A stretch of 64,000 bases of DNA, from the NCBI GenBank assembly GCA_002256345.1, contig NKIY01000010.1:62001-126000 (forward strand). Reading direction: 5' to 3'. Positions 1-9,709 of the stretch are shown here, in pieces. The translations under genes and the position numbers were made by a program. This DNA is from Bradyrhizobiaceae bacterium PARB1 (GTDB lineage: Bacteria > Pseudomonadota > Alphaproteobacteria > Rhizobiales > Xanthobacteraceae). The notes under the pieces were generated by a model that was not told the DNA's origin, searched no databases, and worked only from the letters and a program-made list of their open reading frames with translations. Position 1 is the stretch's first letter, and the number at the start of each line of letters is the position of its first letter.

Positions 1-1
1 G

Positions 2-2956
2 ATGCGCTTCGTTTCTGGCGCCGATCTCGCAGCGAGCGATACGCGGGCGGTTAAGCGCATCCATGCGCTCGGTGAGAGCGGGGACCTCGTGCTCGACGAT
101 CATCACGTGGGTGGTGGCTATCTCATGGAGGCGGCCAGCGTGGTGCGCACCGGCACCGGCTATCTCGACCTCATCGCCGGCCGCAACTATCGGCACGCTT
201 CGCTCTTCGGAGTCTACACCGCCGGCACGGCCTTGACAGAGACACAGAACTACACCGGCATCTGGTTGACCGACGGCGGCGGCGATGTGCGTATCGAGGC
301 CGGCGGCACCCTGGCCGGGTACAGCTATATGTCCGGTCTCGACACGAACCAGCGGAGGATCAACGAATGGTTGCGCAGCGAGAATGGTGCCTGGGGCATC
401 AGCTTCGGTGCCTATGTCATGGACACGTGGTGGACGAACGCACTTCTGAGCTTTGCTGGCATCGGCGCATTGGGGGGCGGCAATGTGCATGTGATTGCGG
501 GCGGCGATGCCGGAGTCATGTCTCCTCAAATTTTGGAACCGAATCCGAACAACGGCTTCGATGAAACCAGGGCTTCGGGCCTGGTGGTGGCGATCGGCGG
601 CGGCGGTTACGTCGATGCGGGTGGCGCGCTGCGCCAGACGGGCGGCGGCGATCTCAGCGTGAAGATCGGCGGTCGCCTGAATATGGCGCCGCTGTACCAG
701 TCGAACAGTCCGGGCGGAGGCATGCTGATCAATGTCCGCGGCGACGTCTCGGTGTCGGCTTCCTCCATCGGCCTCGTCAATGAGTTGAGGTATGGCGCTC
801 CGGTCAACTATGCCGACCCCCGGCCGGTCGATCCTAACCGTCCTTATGACTTCGCGCCCGATAGCGGCATCATGCTGGCGCTCGGTGACAGCCGCGCCAA
901 CATCAAGACGCTCGGACATCTCGTTCTCCTGCACGCCTCCGATCCCGGTGCAAGCGACCCGGCAACTTATGACGGCAGCAGTCTGCCGACCATCAATGCG
1001 CCTGGGTTCTCGCTGTGGACCAACCGCACCGCCATCGATCTGTTCTCGGCGGGAGGCTCGGTCGCGCCGATTTCGACTTACGATCCGCAATCGGGGGCGG
1101 AGAACTCCTATTACTCGTATGGCGCCAATCGTCCCTATCCACCGTCTCTCGGCGCAGTGGCCGCCGGCGGCGACGTGCTGGTGTCCGGCCAGGCCAATCT
1201 GGTTCCGTTCAGCAATGCGCGGCTCGACCTGTTCGCCCGCGATTCGATCCGATACGCCCTCAATGATAGCGGCGAGGGCAACTATCTCACCATTTGGGGA
1301 GACGCTCCCGGTGCGCAGCCGCCTGCTGCACCCATGCGTTTCTACGCGGTGAACGGGGACATCACCAATCTCCGCACCGGATACATTCTGGATCCTCTTC
1401 TCACGCCGCGCTATGTCGGTAGCGGCCCGGTATGGCTGCGCGCCGGACGCGACATCATCGGAGCGGGCGGGGTCGACAATCCAGCCTCCGATTTCTTCGA
1501 CGAGTCCGGGAGCGGCCTGATCGTCCATAGCCGCGATACCGACATCTCGATTGTTGAGGCCGGGCGCGACATCATCTATGCCAACTTGAAAGTTGCAGGC
1601 CCGGGCACGCTCGCGCTTACCGCGGGCCGCCATATCTATCAGGCGGACAAGGGAACGGTGCTGAGCCTGGGCGCCATCGCGCCCGGCGACAAGCGGCCGG
1701 GCGCGTCGATCGTGATGCAGGCCGGCGTCGGCGCAAACGGGCCGCAGTATGGCGCGTTGATGCGTTATCTCGATCCGGCCAATCTCGCGATTGCCAGGAC
1801 ACCGCTTGCCGATCAGCCCGGCAAGGTTGCCAGGACATATGAAAAGGAACTCGCCGACTGGCTCAAGGGGCGCTACGGCTACGAGGCCGCGAGCGACGAA
1901 GATGCGCGGAACTACCTCATGGGTCTTCCCTCGGAGCAGCGGGACATCTTCCTGCGGACTGTCTACTTTGCAGAACTGCGGGCGGGCGGGCGTGAATACA
2001 ACAATCCGGAATCGCCCCGCTTCAACTCTTATCTACGCGGCCGTCAGATGATTGCCACTCTGTTCCCGGACAAGGACGCCAACGGCAACCCGATTGCCTA
2101 TGCCGGCGATATCACGATGTTCGGCAGTGCGGCCACGCGCACGCAGGACGGCGGTGATATCCAGATGCTGGCCCCTGGCGGCCAGATCATCGTCGGCGTC
2201 GAAGGAAAAGTGCCGCCCGCGCTGGCGGGAGTGATCGTCCAGCGCCAAGGCACCATCCAGATGTATTCCAAGGGCTCGATCCTGCTGGGCCTGTCGCGCA
2301 TCATGACCAATATAGGCGGTGATGTTTTCGCCTGGTCGGCGGAAGGCGATATCAACGCCGGTCGCGGCTCCAAGACGACGATCGTCTATACACCGCCCAG
2401 GCGGGTCATCGACGATTACGGTACAGTCACTTTGTCGCCGAACGGCGCCAACAGCGGCGCGGGCATCTCTGCACGCAGTGCCATTCCCGGAGTCCCGAGC
2501 GGCGACGTCGATCTGATCGCACCGCTCGGCACCATCGACGTCGGCGAAGCCGGCATCAGCGGTCGCAATATCAACCTCGCTGCGTTGCAGATCATCAATG
2601 CAGCCAACATCACCGCGCAGGGGAATGTCACCGGCGTACCGACAGTACAGGTGCCAAACATCGCCGCGGCATTGTCGACATCGAATGCCACGGCAGCGAC
2701 GCAGCAGACCACGACGCCGAACCAGGGCAGCGGCAGCGAGCGACCATCGGTGATCATTGTGGAAGTGCTGGGTTATGGCGGTAGCAACGGAGAGGGCGAC
2801 GACGGTCGTGGGGAGGATGAGCAACGCCGACGCCGCAACGAAGCTCAGGGGCAGGACCCACGAAGCCGCGTGCAGATTCTCGATGTGGGTGAAATAACGA
2901 CCACCGAGCGACGCGCACTTACGGAAGAGCGACGTCCATCTGCAGCCGTGCGCTGA
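2..2956 (+). CDS. Filamentous haemagglutinin-type exoprotein, C-terminal part (5' truncated)
   Basis: The reading frame is open to the window edge, so the apparent ATG at base 2 is probably internal and the secretion signal lies upstream. The visible 984 residues are rich in Gly, Asp and Asn with recurring short beta-helix-like units such as GGGNVHVIAGG, AGRDIIGAGG and AGRDIIYANL. This is typical of large two-partner-secreted adhesins of the filamentous haemagglutinin family (C-terminal DUF3739-like region). Such proteins are exported through an Omp85-type TpsB pore and act at the cell surface in adhesion or biofilm formation. The last ~90 residues are charged and low complexity (EDEQRRRRNEAQGQ), unlike the beta-helix. 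No TpsB partner gene is in the window. Family assignment is good; the function is inferred from the family only. Confidence 0.8.
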   Translation: MRFVSGADLAASDTRAVKRIHALGESGDLVLDDHHVGGGYLMEAASVVRTGTGYLDLIAGRNYRHASLFGVYTAGTALTETQNYTGIWLTDGGGDVRIEAGGTLAGYSYMSGLDTNQRRINEWLRSENGAWGISFGAYVMDTWWTNALLSFAGIGALGGGNVHVIAGGDAGVMSPQILEPNPNNGFDETRASGLVVAIGGGGYVDAGGALRQTGGGDLSVKIGGRLNMAPLYQSNSPGGGMLINVRGDVSVSASSIGLVNELRYGAPVNYADPRPVDPNRPYDFAPDSGIMLALGDSRANIKTLGHLVLLHASDPGASDPATYDGSSLPTINAPGFSLWTNRTAIDLFSAGGSVAPISTYDPQSGAENSYYSYGANRPYPPSLGAVAAGGDVLVSGQANLVPFSNARLDLFARDSIRYALNDSGEGNYLTIWGDAPGAQPPAAPMRFYAVNGDITNLRTGYILDPLLTPRYVGSGPVWLRAGRDIIGAGGVDNPASDFFDESGSGLIVHSRDTDISIVEAGRDIIYANLKVAGPGTLALTAGRHIYQADKGTVLSLGAIAPGDKRPGASIVMQAGVGANGPQYGALMRYLDPANLAIARTPLADQPGKVARTYEKELADWLKGRYGYEAASDEDARNYLMGLPSEQRDIFLRTVYFAELRAGGREYNNPESPRFNSYLRGRQMIATLFPDKDANGNPIAYAGDITMFGSAATRTQDGGDIQMLAPGGQIIVGVEGKVPPALAGVIVQRQGTIQMYSKGSILLGLSRIMTNIGGDVFAWSAEGDINAGRGSKTTIVYTPPRRVIDDYGTVTLSPNGANSGAGISARSAIPGVPSGDVDLIAPLGTIDVGEAGISGRNINLAALQIINAANITAQGNVTGVPTVQVPNIAAALSTSNATAATQQTTTPNQGSGSERPSVIIVEVLGYGGSNGEGDDGRGEDEQRRRRNEAQGQDPRSRVQILDVGEITTTERRALTEERRPSAAVR

Positions 2957-2981
2957 TACGCACGACCTGCACACCGATAGT

Positions 2982-3001
2982 GGCCGGCGTATTCGCCGGC
3001 C
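2982..3001. terminator. GC-rich hairpin after the exoprotein gene
   Basis: Perfect 8-bp stem GGCCGGCG / CGCCGGCC around a TATT loop, 25 bases after the exoprotein stop codon and before a convergent gene. There is no clear T-run, so a Rho-independent role is plausible but unproven. Confidence 0.5.
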
Positions 3002-3217
3002 GCGGGTTGTTCAGGAGGTTGGACGCTCCTTGGGCAGGTCGCTCAAACTGCAACCATGGACGAGCCCGAGCCTCTCTTCTGGAAACACCTGATCAGTTTA
3101 GGTTATCTGACGACGGACAGATGCTTTGGACGGCTCCCCACCGGGGGGCTCAACCTTTCATGGTTGTCCGGTGGAGAGCGTCGATGCGAATGGGGCGGTG
3201 CAGATCAGCTAGTGAGT

Positions 3218-4204
3218 TCAGCTAATCTTGACCACGATTCGGCCGCGGACCTGTCCGGCCAGCACCTTGGCGCCGGCATCGATCACCTGATCGAGCGCGA
3301 TTTCCTGAGTGATATCGGCAAGCTTAGCCGCATCGAGATCAGTGGCCAGACGAGTCCAGGCCTGCTTGCGCAGCGGCAGCGGGCACATCACCGAGTCGAT
3401 GCCGAGCAGGCAGATGCCGCGCAGGATGAATGGCGCTACCGAGGATGGCAGGTCCATGCCGCCGGCCAGACCGCAAGCGGCGATGGCGCCGCGATACTTC
3501 GTCATGGCGAGGAGATTCGACAGCGTGGTCGAACCGACGCTGTCGACGCCGCCGGCCCAGCGTTCCTTGCCGAGCGGCTTGCCGGGCGCGGAGAGTTCAT
3601 TGCGGTCGATGATCTCGGCGGCGCCGAGGCCCTTCAGATAGCCCTCTTCCGAAGTTCGGCCGGTGGAAGCGATGACGTGGTAGCCGAGCTTGGACAGCAC
3701 GGCGATGGCGACGGAACCGACACCACCCGCTGCGCCTGTGACGACCACCGGCCCATCGGCCGGTTTCAATCCATGATTTTCCAGCGCCAGTACGGAGAGC
3801 ATCGCGGTGTAGCCGGCGGTGCCGATCGCCATCGCGTCGCGCGCGCTCATGCCATCAGGCAGACGCACCAGCCAGTCGCCCTTGACGCGGACCTTTTCGG
3901 CATAGGCGCCGAGATGGGTTTCGCCCATACCCCAGCCATTGCCGATCACCTTGTCACCGGGTTTCCAGTTCGGATTGCTGGAGGCTTCCACCGTGCCGGC
4001 GAAATCGATGCCGGCGATCATCGGGAAGCGTCGCACCACCGGTGATTTACCGGTGAGCGCGAGACCGTCCTTGTAGTTCAGCGTCGACCATTCGACGCGG
4101 ACGGTGACGTCGCCCTCCATCAGCTCCGCTTCGTCGAACTGCGTCAGCGCAGCCGTGGTGCCCTTGTCCGCCTTGTCGATACGGATGGCCTTGAATGTTG
4201 CCAT
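3218..4204 (-). CDS. acuI: AcuI/YhdH-type medium-chain NADPH oxidoreductase (acryloyl-CoA reductase-like)
   Basis: A 328-residue MDR-superfamily protein close to the usual AcuI/YhdH length. The N-terminal GroES-like fold carries [11 protein letters not shown] and GIDFAGTV. The Rossmann segment [14 protein letters not shown] near residue 155 binds NADPH, and the C-terminus ends [12 protein letters not shown]. Structural zinc cysteines are absent, as in this branch. AcuI reduces acryloyl-CoA to propionyl-CoA; related proteins are generic enone reductases, and sequence alone does not separate the two. A good ribosome site, AAGGAG, lies 5 bases before the ATG. It is the last gene of the eight-gene minus-strand operon, 26 bases after the SDR gene, and converges on the exoprotein gene. 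Confidence 0.85.
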   Translation of the reverse strand: MATFKAIRIDKADKGTTAALTQFDEAELMEGDVTVRVEWSTLNYKDGLALTGKSPVVRRFPMIAGIDFAGTVEASSNPNWKPGDKVIGNGWGMGETHLGAYAEKVRVKGDWLVRLPDGMSARDAMAIGTAGYTAMLSVLALENHGLKPADGPVVVTGAAGGVGSVAIAVLSKLGYHVIASTGRTSEEGYLKGLGAAEIIDRNELSAPGKPLGKERWAGGVDSVGSTTLSNLLAMTKYRGAIAACGLAGGMDLPSSVAPFILRGICLLGIDSVMCPLPLRKQAWTRLATDLDAAKLADITQEIALDQVIDAGAKVLAGQVRGRIVVKIS

Positions 4205-4230
4205 AAATAGCTCCTTTTTATGCCGTGATT

Positions 4231-4977
4231 TTAGCTGTAGAAGATGCCGCCATCGACGTTGAGTGCTTGTCCCGTCACGAAGGCGGAATCGTCGGAAGCG
4301 AAGAACGCCACCGGTCCGACCACATCTTCCGGTTCGCCAAGACGATGCAGGTCGGTGACTTTCTCGAAATAGGCAACGCGCTCGGGATCGCGCAGATTGT
4401 TGCGACCCATCTCGGTGAGGATGATGCCGGGGCAGACCGCATTCACGGTGATGCCAAAGCCGCCGAATTCCATTGAGGAGACGCGGGTGAAGCCGACCAC
4501 GGCGGATTTCGACGCCGCGTAATGCGACTGGCCGGGGCCGCCGGTACGCGCGGCCAGCGAGGCGATGTTGACAATGCGCCCGTATTTACGCTCCTTCATA
4601 TGAACGACCATGGCCTGGGTCATCTGGAAGACGCCGCGAACATTGACGGCGAAGGTCTGGTCCCAATGTTCGGGCGTGGTCTCGTCGATGGTGGCGAGAC
4701 GCAGGATGCCGGCATTGTTGACGAGCGCATCCACATGGCCGAGTCCCGCGACGGCCTCCGTTACCGTGCGCTGGCAATCCTCGATCTTGCTGACATCGGC
4801 CAGGATCGGGATGCACTTGCGGCCGAGCTTCTTCACCTCGCCGACGGTTTCCTGCAGCGTGCTTTCCTGTGCAGCGATATCGGTGAGGGCGAGATTGTAG
4901 CCGCGCTGCGCGAGGCCAAGAGCGATAGCGCGGCCGATGCCACGGCTCGCGCCGGTCACGATGGCATGTCTGGTCAT
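4231..4977 (-). CDS. SDR family NAD(P)-dependent oxidoreductase (FabG-like)
   Basis: A 248-residue classical short-chain dehydrogenase. It has the N-terminal cofactor motif [12 protein letters not shown] (about residues 8-19), LVNNAG near residue 88, catalytic Ser in NIASLAART, and the Tyr/Lys pair in SHYAASK, ending with [12 protein letters not shown]. Such enzymes oxidise or reduce alcohol/ketone pairs, and FabG-like naming would over-specify it. It sits between the PfkB kinase and the AcuI-like reductase in the same operon, so a sugar, polyol or hydroxyacid step is the natural inference. All catalytic residues are present, so it should be active. Confidence 0.9.
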   Translation of the reverse strand: MTRHAIVTGASRGIGRAIALGLAQRGYNLALTDIAAQESTLQETVGEVKKLGRKCIPILADVSKIEDCQRTVTEAVAGLGHVDALVNNAGILRLATIDETTPEHWDQTFAVNVRGVFQMTQAMVVHMKERKYGRIVNIASLAARTGGPGQSHYAASKSAVVGFTRVSSMEFGGFGITVNAVCPGIILTEMGRNNLRDPERVAYFEKVTDLHRLGEPEDVVGPVAFFASDDSAFVTGQALNVDGGIFYS

Positions 4978-5025
4978 GGGATGTTCCTCGAACGTTTTTG
5001 ATTCAGAAGGTTTTCGTTGATCGGA

Positions 5026-5985
5026 TCAGGCGCGCGCGCCGCGAACGGGCAGCGTGTTCATCGCCTTCACCGTTTCCTCGAAGGAGACGAGATTGGCGCC
5101 GGAGCCGAGTCCCGTCGCGACGGTGGCTGCGGTGGCGGTCGCGAGCCTCGCGCAATCCAGCAGATCCCAGTCACGCACCAGTCCGGCGATGAAGCCGCCG
5201 GTATAGGAGTCGCCGCAACCCGATGTATCGCGCACCGTCACCTCGAAAGCCGGCACGGAGAACTGGCGGCCATCGCGTGTCATGACGAAGGAGCCGTGCT
5301 CGCCGAGCGAGATCGCACAGGCGCCGGCGCCTTTGCCAATGAAGTATTGCGCGCAGGCGACGGGGTCGTCGGTGCCGACCAGCGCATGGGTCTCGTCGAT
5401 GCTCGGCATGAAGAAGTCCGTATAGGGCATTAGCGGTTCGACCAGCTTCAGCGTTTCGCCGCGCGCCTGGATCAGGTCGACGGTGGTGATGCAGCCTGCC
5501 GCCTTGGCATCGCGCAGCAGCGCGATCGTCGGCTCTCCATCCATCGCCAGCAGCGATCCGACGCCGCCGAGATGCAGCACCTTGCTCTTGCAGGCGGCCT
5601 TCTGCGCTTCCGCTGAAATCTTCCAGCGGGCCGAGGCGCCGCGTGCATGCAGCACCGGGCGCGAGCCATCGGGGCGGATCGGCAAAATGGTGGCGGAGGT
5701 CGGCGCGCCGGCCATGCGCTCCATCACCGAAATGTCGATGCCCTCACGCTCCATCGCATTGAGCACCCAGTCGGCCTTCTCATCGTCACCGACGGCGCCG
5801 ACAGCGAGCGCCTTCACGCCAAGGCGCGCGCAGGGCACCACGGTGCCTCCTGCGGTGCCGGCGACAGTGAGCTTGATCTCGTCGATCAATGCACGGCCGC
5901 CGCCGGCGGGAATTTCAGTGACGGGAACGCCGAGGATGTCGAGGATATAGGTGCCGCAGACGCTGACGTCGTGGGGATGGGCCAT
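5026..5985 (-). CDS. PfkB-family carbohydrate kinase
   Basis: A 319-residue ribokinase/PfkB-family kinase. The N-terminal substrate segment contains the Gly pair in AGTAGGTVVPCARLG. The C-terminal ATP/anion-hole signature is DTSGCGDSYTGGF, with the catalytic Asp in GCGD; the usual small residue before Gly-Asp is Cys here. The family phosphorylates sugars, nucleosides or sugar acids with ATP. Directly downstream of a class II aldolase (33-base gap), it is likely to make the phosphorylated substrate that the aldolase cleaves, as in fuculose- or deoxysugar-type pathways. The actual substrate cannot be read from the sequence. Confidence 0.88.
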   Translation of the reverse strand: MAHPHDVSVCGTYILDILGVPVTEIPAGGGRALIDEIKLTVAGTAGGTVVPCARLGVKALAVGAVGDDEKADWVLNAMEREGIDISVMERMAGAPTSATILPIRPDGSRPVLHARGASARWKISAEAQKAACKSKVLHLGGVGSLLAMDGEPTIALLRDAKAAGCITTVDLIQARGETLKLVEPLMPYTDFFMPSIDETHALVGTDDPVACAQYFIGKGAGACAISLGEHGSFVMTRDGRQFSVPAFEVTVRDTSGCGDSYTGGFIAGLVRDWDLLDCARLATATAATVATGLGSGANLVSFEETVKAMNTLPVRGARA

Positions 5986-6018
5986 CTGGCAAGTCTCGCA
6001 AATTATTGGGCAGGTTTG

Positions 6019-6705
6019 TTATGTTGAGGTCTTCGGCGCGCCGTCGCTGTCGCGCAGGCCGTATTGTCCCCATCGCTTGAGGAGACTGTCGATCTCGGCA
6101 TCCGGCAGCAGCGGCGGCGTGCCGAGTTGCAGGCAGCCGTGATACTGCTTGGCCAGCACTTCGACCTCCACCGCGAGCCACATGGCCTTGCGCAGGTTGG
6201 GGCCGATGGCGATCAGTCCGTGATGGGCGAGCAGGCAAGCGCGCCGATAACGAAGCGCAACGAGAGCCAATTGCGACAGTTCGGCGGTGCCATACTGTGC
6301 GTAGGGCGCGCAGGGGATATCGTTGCCGCCGCCGGCTGCGATCATGTAGTGGATCGCGGGAATTGCGCGGTTCATGATCGCGATGATGGTGCAGTAGATC
6401 GGATGCGCGTGCACCACCGCATTCGCTTCGGGTTTGTCCCTGAGTATGTCGAGATGAAAGCGCCATTCGGTCGAAGGCACGCGGCCGTCCGGCGCCGTCC
6501 ACGAGCCGTCCCATTTCATTGCGACGATGTCTTCGGGACGCATCGTGTCATAGGGTACGCCGGACGGCGTCAGCAGGATGCCGTCCTCGGTGCGCACGCT
6601 GATATTGCCAGACGTGCCCTGATTGATGCCCGCGGCCGACATCTCCCGGCAGGCATCGATGATGGCCTGCCGGGTTGCGATGTCTGTGGCGCTCGGATGC
6701 GTCAT
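6019..6705 (-). CDS. Class II aldolase/adducin family protein (FucA-like)
   Basis: A 228-residue protein from an ATG at 6705. The frame stays open further upstream, but that extension does not resemble the family. Conserved features are GTSGNISVR (residues 30-38), the catalytic Glu in STEW (E80), zinc-binding His99 and His101 in HAHP, and a third zinc His in AHHG near residue 162. This is the zinc site of fuculose-1-phosphate and related aldolases, which split phosphorylated sugars into DHAP plus an aldehyde. Some relatives are decarboxylases of aromatic acids instead. It lies between the AhpD-like gene and the kinase gene in one operon, which favours an aldolase acting on the kinase product. 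Confidence 0.88.
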   Translation of the reverse strand: MTHPSATDIATRQAIIDACREMSAAGINQGTSGNISVRTEDGILLTPSGVPYDTMRPEDIVAMKWDGSWTAPDGRVPSTEWRFHLDILRDKPEANAVVHAHPIYCTIIAIMNRAIPAIHYMIAAGGGNDIPCAPYAQYGTAELSQLALVALRYRRACLLAHHGLIAIGPNLRKAMWLAVEVEVLAKQYHGCLQLGTPPLLPDAEIDSLLKRWGQYGLRDSDGAPKTST

Positions 6706-6778
6706 GGCGTGTTCCTCGAAAGTCGTCGATGCGGCTCTTCGGGCCGCTGCGGGTGGTCGCGATATCGGATGGGGCGCG

Positions 6779-7348
6779 TCAGCGCCCCATGGAAAAGAAT
6801 TCGTCGTTCGGCCGCATGCTGGTGACATTGGCAAGGCGGTTTGACATGCCGAAGAAGGCAGCGATGGCAGCGATATCCCAGACATCGTCCTCGGTGAACC
6901 CGTGGCCTGCCAGCGTCTCGATATCGGCGTCGCCGACTTCATAGGCCTGCATCGAGACCTTCATGGCGAAATCGAGCATCGCGCGCTGGCGCGGCGTGAT
7001 ATCGGCCTTGCGATAGTTCACCGCGATCTGGTCGGCGATGAGCGGGTTCTTGGCGCGAATGCGCAGGATCGCGCCATGCGCGACCACGCAATACTGGCAC
7101 TGATTGGCATTGCTGGTGGCCACCACGATCATCTCGCGTTCCGCCTTGGTGATCGGGCCCGGCTTGTCCATCAGCGCGTCGTGATAAGCGAAGAAGGCGC
7201 GGAATTCGTCGGGGCGATGCGCCAGCGTGAGAAACACATTGGGTACGAAGCCGGACTTCTCCTGCACCGCAAGGATGCGGGTGCGGATGTCATCGGGCAG
7301 GCTGGAGATTTCGGGAACGGGGAAGCGGCTGATGGCAGGCTTGGTCAT
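6779..7348 (-). CDS. Peroxidase-related / carboxymuconolactone decarboxylase-like (AhpD fold) protein
   Basis: A 189-residue protein of the AhpD/CMD superfamily, peroxidase-related subfamily. The signature is SNANQCQYCVVAHG, with the redox-type CxxC and the downstream His, in the middle of an all-alpha sequence. The length matches the subfamily. Family members detoxify peroxides or act as accessory proteins; a few are decarboxylases. It is placed between the molybdoenzyme (15-base gap) and the aldolase, so it may protect the pathway or act on an intermediate. The exact role is unknown. Confidence 0.85.
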   Translation of the reverse strand: MTKPAISRFPVPEISSLPDDIRTRILAVQEKSGFVPNVFLTLAHRPDEFRAFFAYHDALMDKPGPITKAEREMIVVATSNANQCQYCVVAHGAILRIRAKNPLIADQIAVNYRKADITPRQRAMLDFAMKVSMQAYEVGDADIETLAGHGFTEDDVWDIAAIAAFFGMSNRLANVTSMRPNDEFFSMGR

Positions 7349-7363
7349 GGTTTCTGTTTCCTC

Positions 7364-9676
7364 TCAGGCGGTCGCGAGTGCAACCAGTCGATCTTGGTAT
7401 TCTTCAAAAGCGTCGCGTTGATCTGCGATATAGGGTTCGGCGCGGACAAGGCATGTATGTGCCGAGCAGCCCTGACCGAATTGCGAGGTGCCAATGTCGA
7501 GCGTCAGCACATTCGGATTGCCGGCGACTTCGAGACCGCTCTCGTCGCGGGGCGTGAACCAGGCGCCGGTCGGCAGCACCAGAACGCCGGGGCGCACGGT
7601 GTCGGTGACATCGGCGGTGGCGAGGCAGGCGCCGCGGGCATTCCAGATGCGAATGGTTTGGCCGTCGCTGATGCTGCGCGCCTGCGCGTCATCCGGATTC
7701 AGCCGTGCCTGTTCGCGGCCATTGCGTTTGGTAGAGGCGCTGGCGATGCCGGTTTCGATCTGGCTGTGCAGCCGGCCGACGGGCTGATGCGAGATCATGT
7801 GGAGATCGGCCGCCTCACTGTCACTGCCGAGCCATTCTGCAGGCTCCACCCAGGCGGGGTGCGGCGGGCAGTCGGCATAACCGAGTCGGGCGAGGGTCTC
7901 GCTGCCGAGCACGATCTTGCCGCTCTCGGTCTTCAGCGCATGCGCGGCGGGATCGGTGCGGAAGTCGGCCAGGAAGGTGTGGTTGGCGCGCACCGGGCAG
8001 TGCGCATAGCCATCGCGCCAGAATGTATCGAAGTCTGGCATCTCGAAGCCGAGCCGTTCGGAAGCGTCGCGCCGGCTTTCCTCATAGAGATGCCGCACCC
8101 AGCCCATCTCGTCGCGGCCTTCGTTGAAGCGGTCGGCGACGCCGAGCTTGCCGGCGATGCGATCGAAGATCTCGAAATCGGGCAGGGAGTCGCCGACGGG
8201 CTGGATGGCCTGCTTCATCGCCACGATGAAATCGGAGCGCTTGTTGCCGGCGAGATCGTTGCGCTCGATCGACGTGGTCGCCGGCAGCACGATATCGGCG
8301 CGCTGCGCCGTCGCGGTGAACATCGGATCCTGCACGACGATGGTTTCTGGCCGCGTCCAGGCTTCGGACAGCCGGTTGAGATCCTGATGGTGATGATAGG
8401 GATTGCCGCCGGCCCAGTAGACCAGCCTTGTGTCCGGATAGGTGCGTGTCTCGCCTTCATAGGTGAAGGTTGCGCCGGGATTCAGCAGCATATCGCTGAT
8501 GCGCGCCACCGGAATGAAGCTGTCGATGGGCCGCGTCAGTTGCGAGATCGCCGGCGACTTGCCGAGATTGAACGGCGAGCCGACGCCGCCGAGCGATGCG
8601 TAACCATAGCCAACGCCGCCGCCGGGCAGGCCGATCTGGCCGATAATGGAAGCGAGGCCGAGCGCAGCCCAGAACGGCTGCTCGCCGTGATGCGCGCGTT
8701 GCAGGCTCCAGCTCACCGTGAGCATGCTGCGCGTATCGACAAGGCGCTGTGCCAGCTGGCGAATGGATTCGGCGTCGAGCCCGGAAATCTCTGCGGCCCA
8801 TTTGGCATCCTTGCGGATGCCATCGGCTGAGCCGTCGAGATAGCGCAGCAGCTTCTCGGCGCCGCTGGTGCAGTGTGCGAGAAAATCCTGCGCGTGGCGA
8901 CCAGCCAGCACGATCTCGCCGGCGAGGCCGAGCATCAATGCAGCATCAGTGTTCGGGCGGATCGGCCACCATTCGGCATCGATCCAATCCGGCAGGTCGT
9001 CCTTCAGCGGCGAGACATGAACGATGCGGATACCGCGCTCGGCGATCTTCTTGAGATAGGTCTCAAGGCGATGCGCACCGATGCCGCCGGCTTCCGTCTG
9101 GGCGGTGCGCGGCGACAATGCGCCGAATACGACAAGCGTCTCCGTATGTTCGGCGATGGTGTCGAGCGTGTTGGCCTGACCGTCGCAGGCGTCCGAGCTT
9201 CCCAGCGTATGGCGCAGGATCACCGGGCCGGCGGCGATGGAATAGGTATCGACATGCCGGGTGAAGCCGCCGGCGAGATTGAGCATGCGCTTGAGCAGCG
9301 ACGATGCATGATGCAGGCGACCGGAATTGGTCCAGCCATAGGAGCCGGCAAAGATCGACGCATTGCCATAGGTCGCTGAAACACGGCGAATTTCATCGGC
9401 CACCAGCGTCGTCGCCTCGTCCCAACTGACGGGAATGAATTTCTCCGAACCGCGCTTGCGCCGGTCGCTGCCTTCGCGCTTCTCGAGCCAGCCCTTACGC
9501 ACCATCGGACGCAGGATGCGACGTTCGGGATTGGCCCATTCGGGCACCGAATGAATGATCGGCGAGGGGGCCGGATCGTGCGCGAACGGCTCGACGCCCA
9601 CGATTTTCCCGTCCTGCACCAGCAGCGTATAGGCGCCCCAGTGGCTGCAATGCGGGATTCGCCTGATCTCACTCAC
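7364..9676 (-). CDS. Molybdopterin-dependent oxidoreductase, BisC/DMSO-reductase family
   Basis: A 770-residue catalytic subunit of the DMSO reductase family, starting at a GTG with GGAG about 7 bases upstream. The N-terminus reads IPHCSHWGAYTLLV and has no [4Fe-4S] cysteine motif, as in BisC/TorA/DorA. The Mo-ligating Ser is expected in AGSYGWTNSGRLHH near residue 115. The pterin-dinucleotide-binding C-terminal domain contains HMISHQPVGRLHSQ and LPTGAWFTP. No Tat signal is present, so it should be cytoplasmic like biotin sulfoxide reductase. The family reduces S- and N-oxides, and a few members catalyse hydroxyl transfer. It follows the CoA-transferase genes by 33 bases. A soluble Mo-enzyme in a sugar-kinase/aldolase operon is unusual. 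Confidence 0.88.
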   Translation of the reverse strand: MSEIRRIPHCSHWGAYTLLVQDGKIVGVEPFAHDPAPSPIIHSVPEWANPERRILRPMVRKGWLEKREGSDRRKRGSEKFIPVSWDEATTLVADEIRRVSATYGNASIFAGSYGWTNSGRLHHASSLLKRMLNLAGGFTRHVDTYSIAAGPVILRHTLGSSDACDGQANTLDTIAEHTETLVVFGALSPRTAQTEAGGIGAHRLETYLKKIAERGIRIVHVSPLKDDLPDWIDAEWWPIRPNTDAALMLGLAGEIVLAGRHAQDFLAHCTSGAEKLLRYLDGSADGIRKDAKWAAEISGLDAESIRQLAQRLVDTRSMLTVSWSLQRAHHGEQPFWAALGLASIIGQIGLPGGGVGYGYASLGGVGSPFNLGKSPAISQLTRPIDSFIPVARISDMLLNPGATFTYEGETRTYPDTRLVYWAGGNPYHHHQDLNRLSEAWTRPETIVVQDPMFTATAQRADIVLPATTSIERNDLAGNKRSDFIVAMKQAIQPVGDSLPDFEIFDRIAGKLGVADRFNEGRDEMGWVRHLYEESRRDASERLGFEMPDFDTFWRDGYAHCPVRANHTFLADFRTDPAAHALKTESGKIVLGSETLARLGYADCPPHPAWVEPAEWLGSDSEAADLHMISHQPVGRLHSQIETGIASASTKRNGREQARLNPDDAQARSISDGQTIRIWNARGACLATADVTDTVRPGVLVLPTGAWFTPRDESGLEVAGNPNVLTLDIGTSQFGQGCSAHTCLVRAEPYIADQRDAFEEYQDRLVALATA

Positions 9677-9709
9677 GCACCGTCTCCGTGTGATCGCTCA
9701 TCGGTTCGG

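Noticed and set aside
6902-8830. A 642-codon open frame on the plus strand opposite the molybdoenzyme
   Set aside because: It lies antisense to a gene with clear family motifs, has no recognisable domains and is typical of spurious frames in GC-rich DNA.
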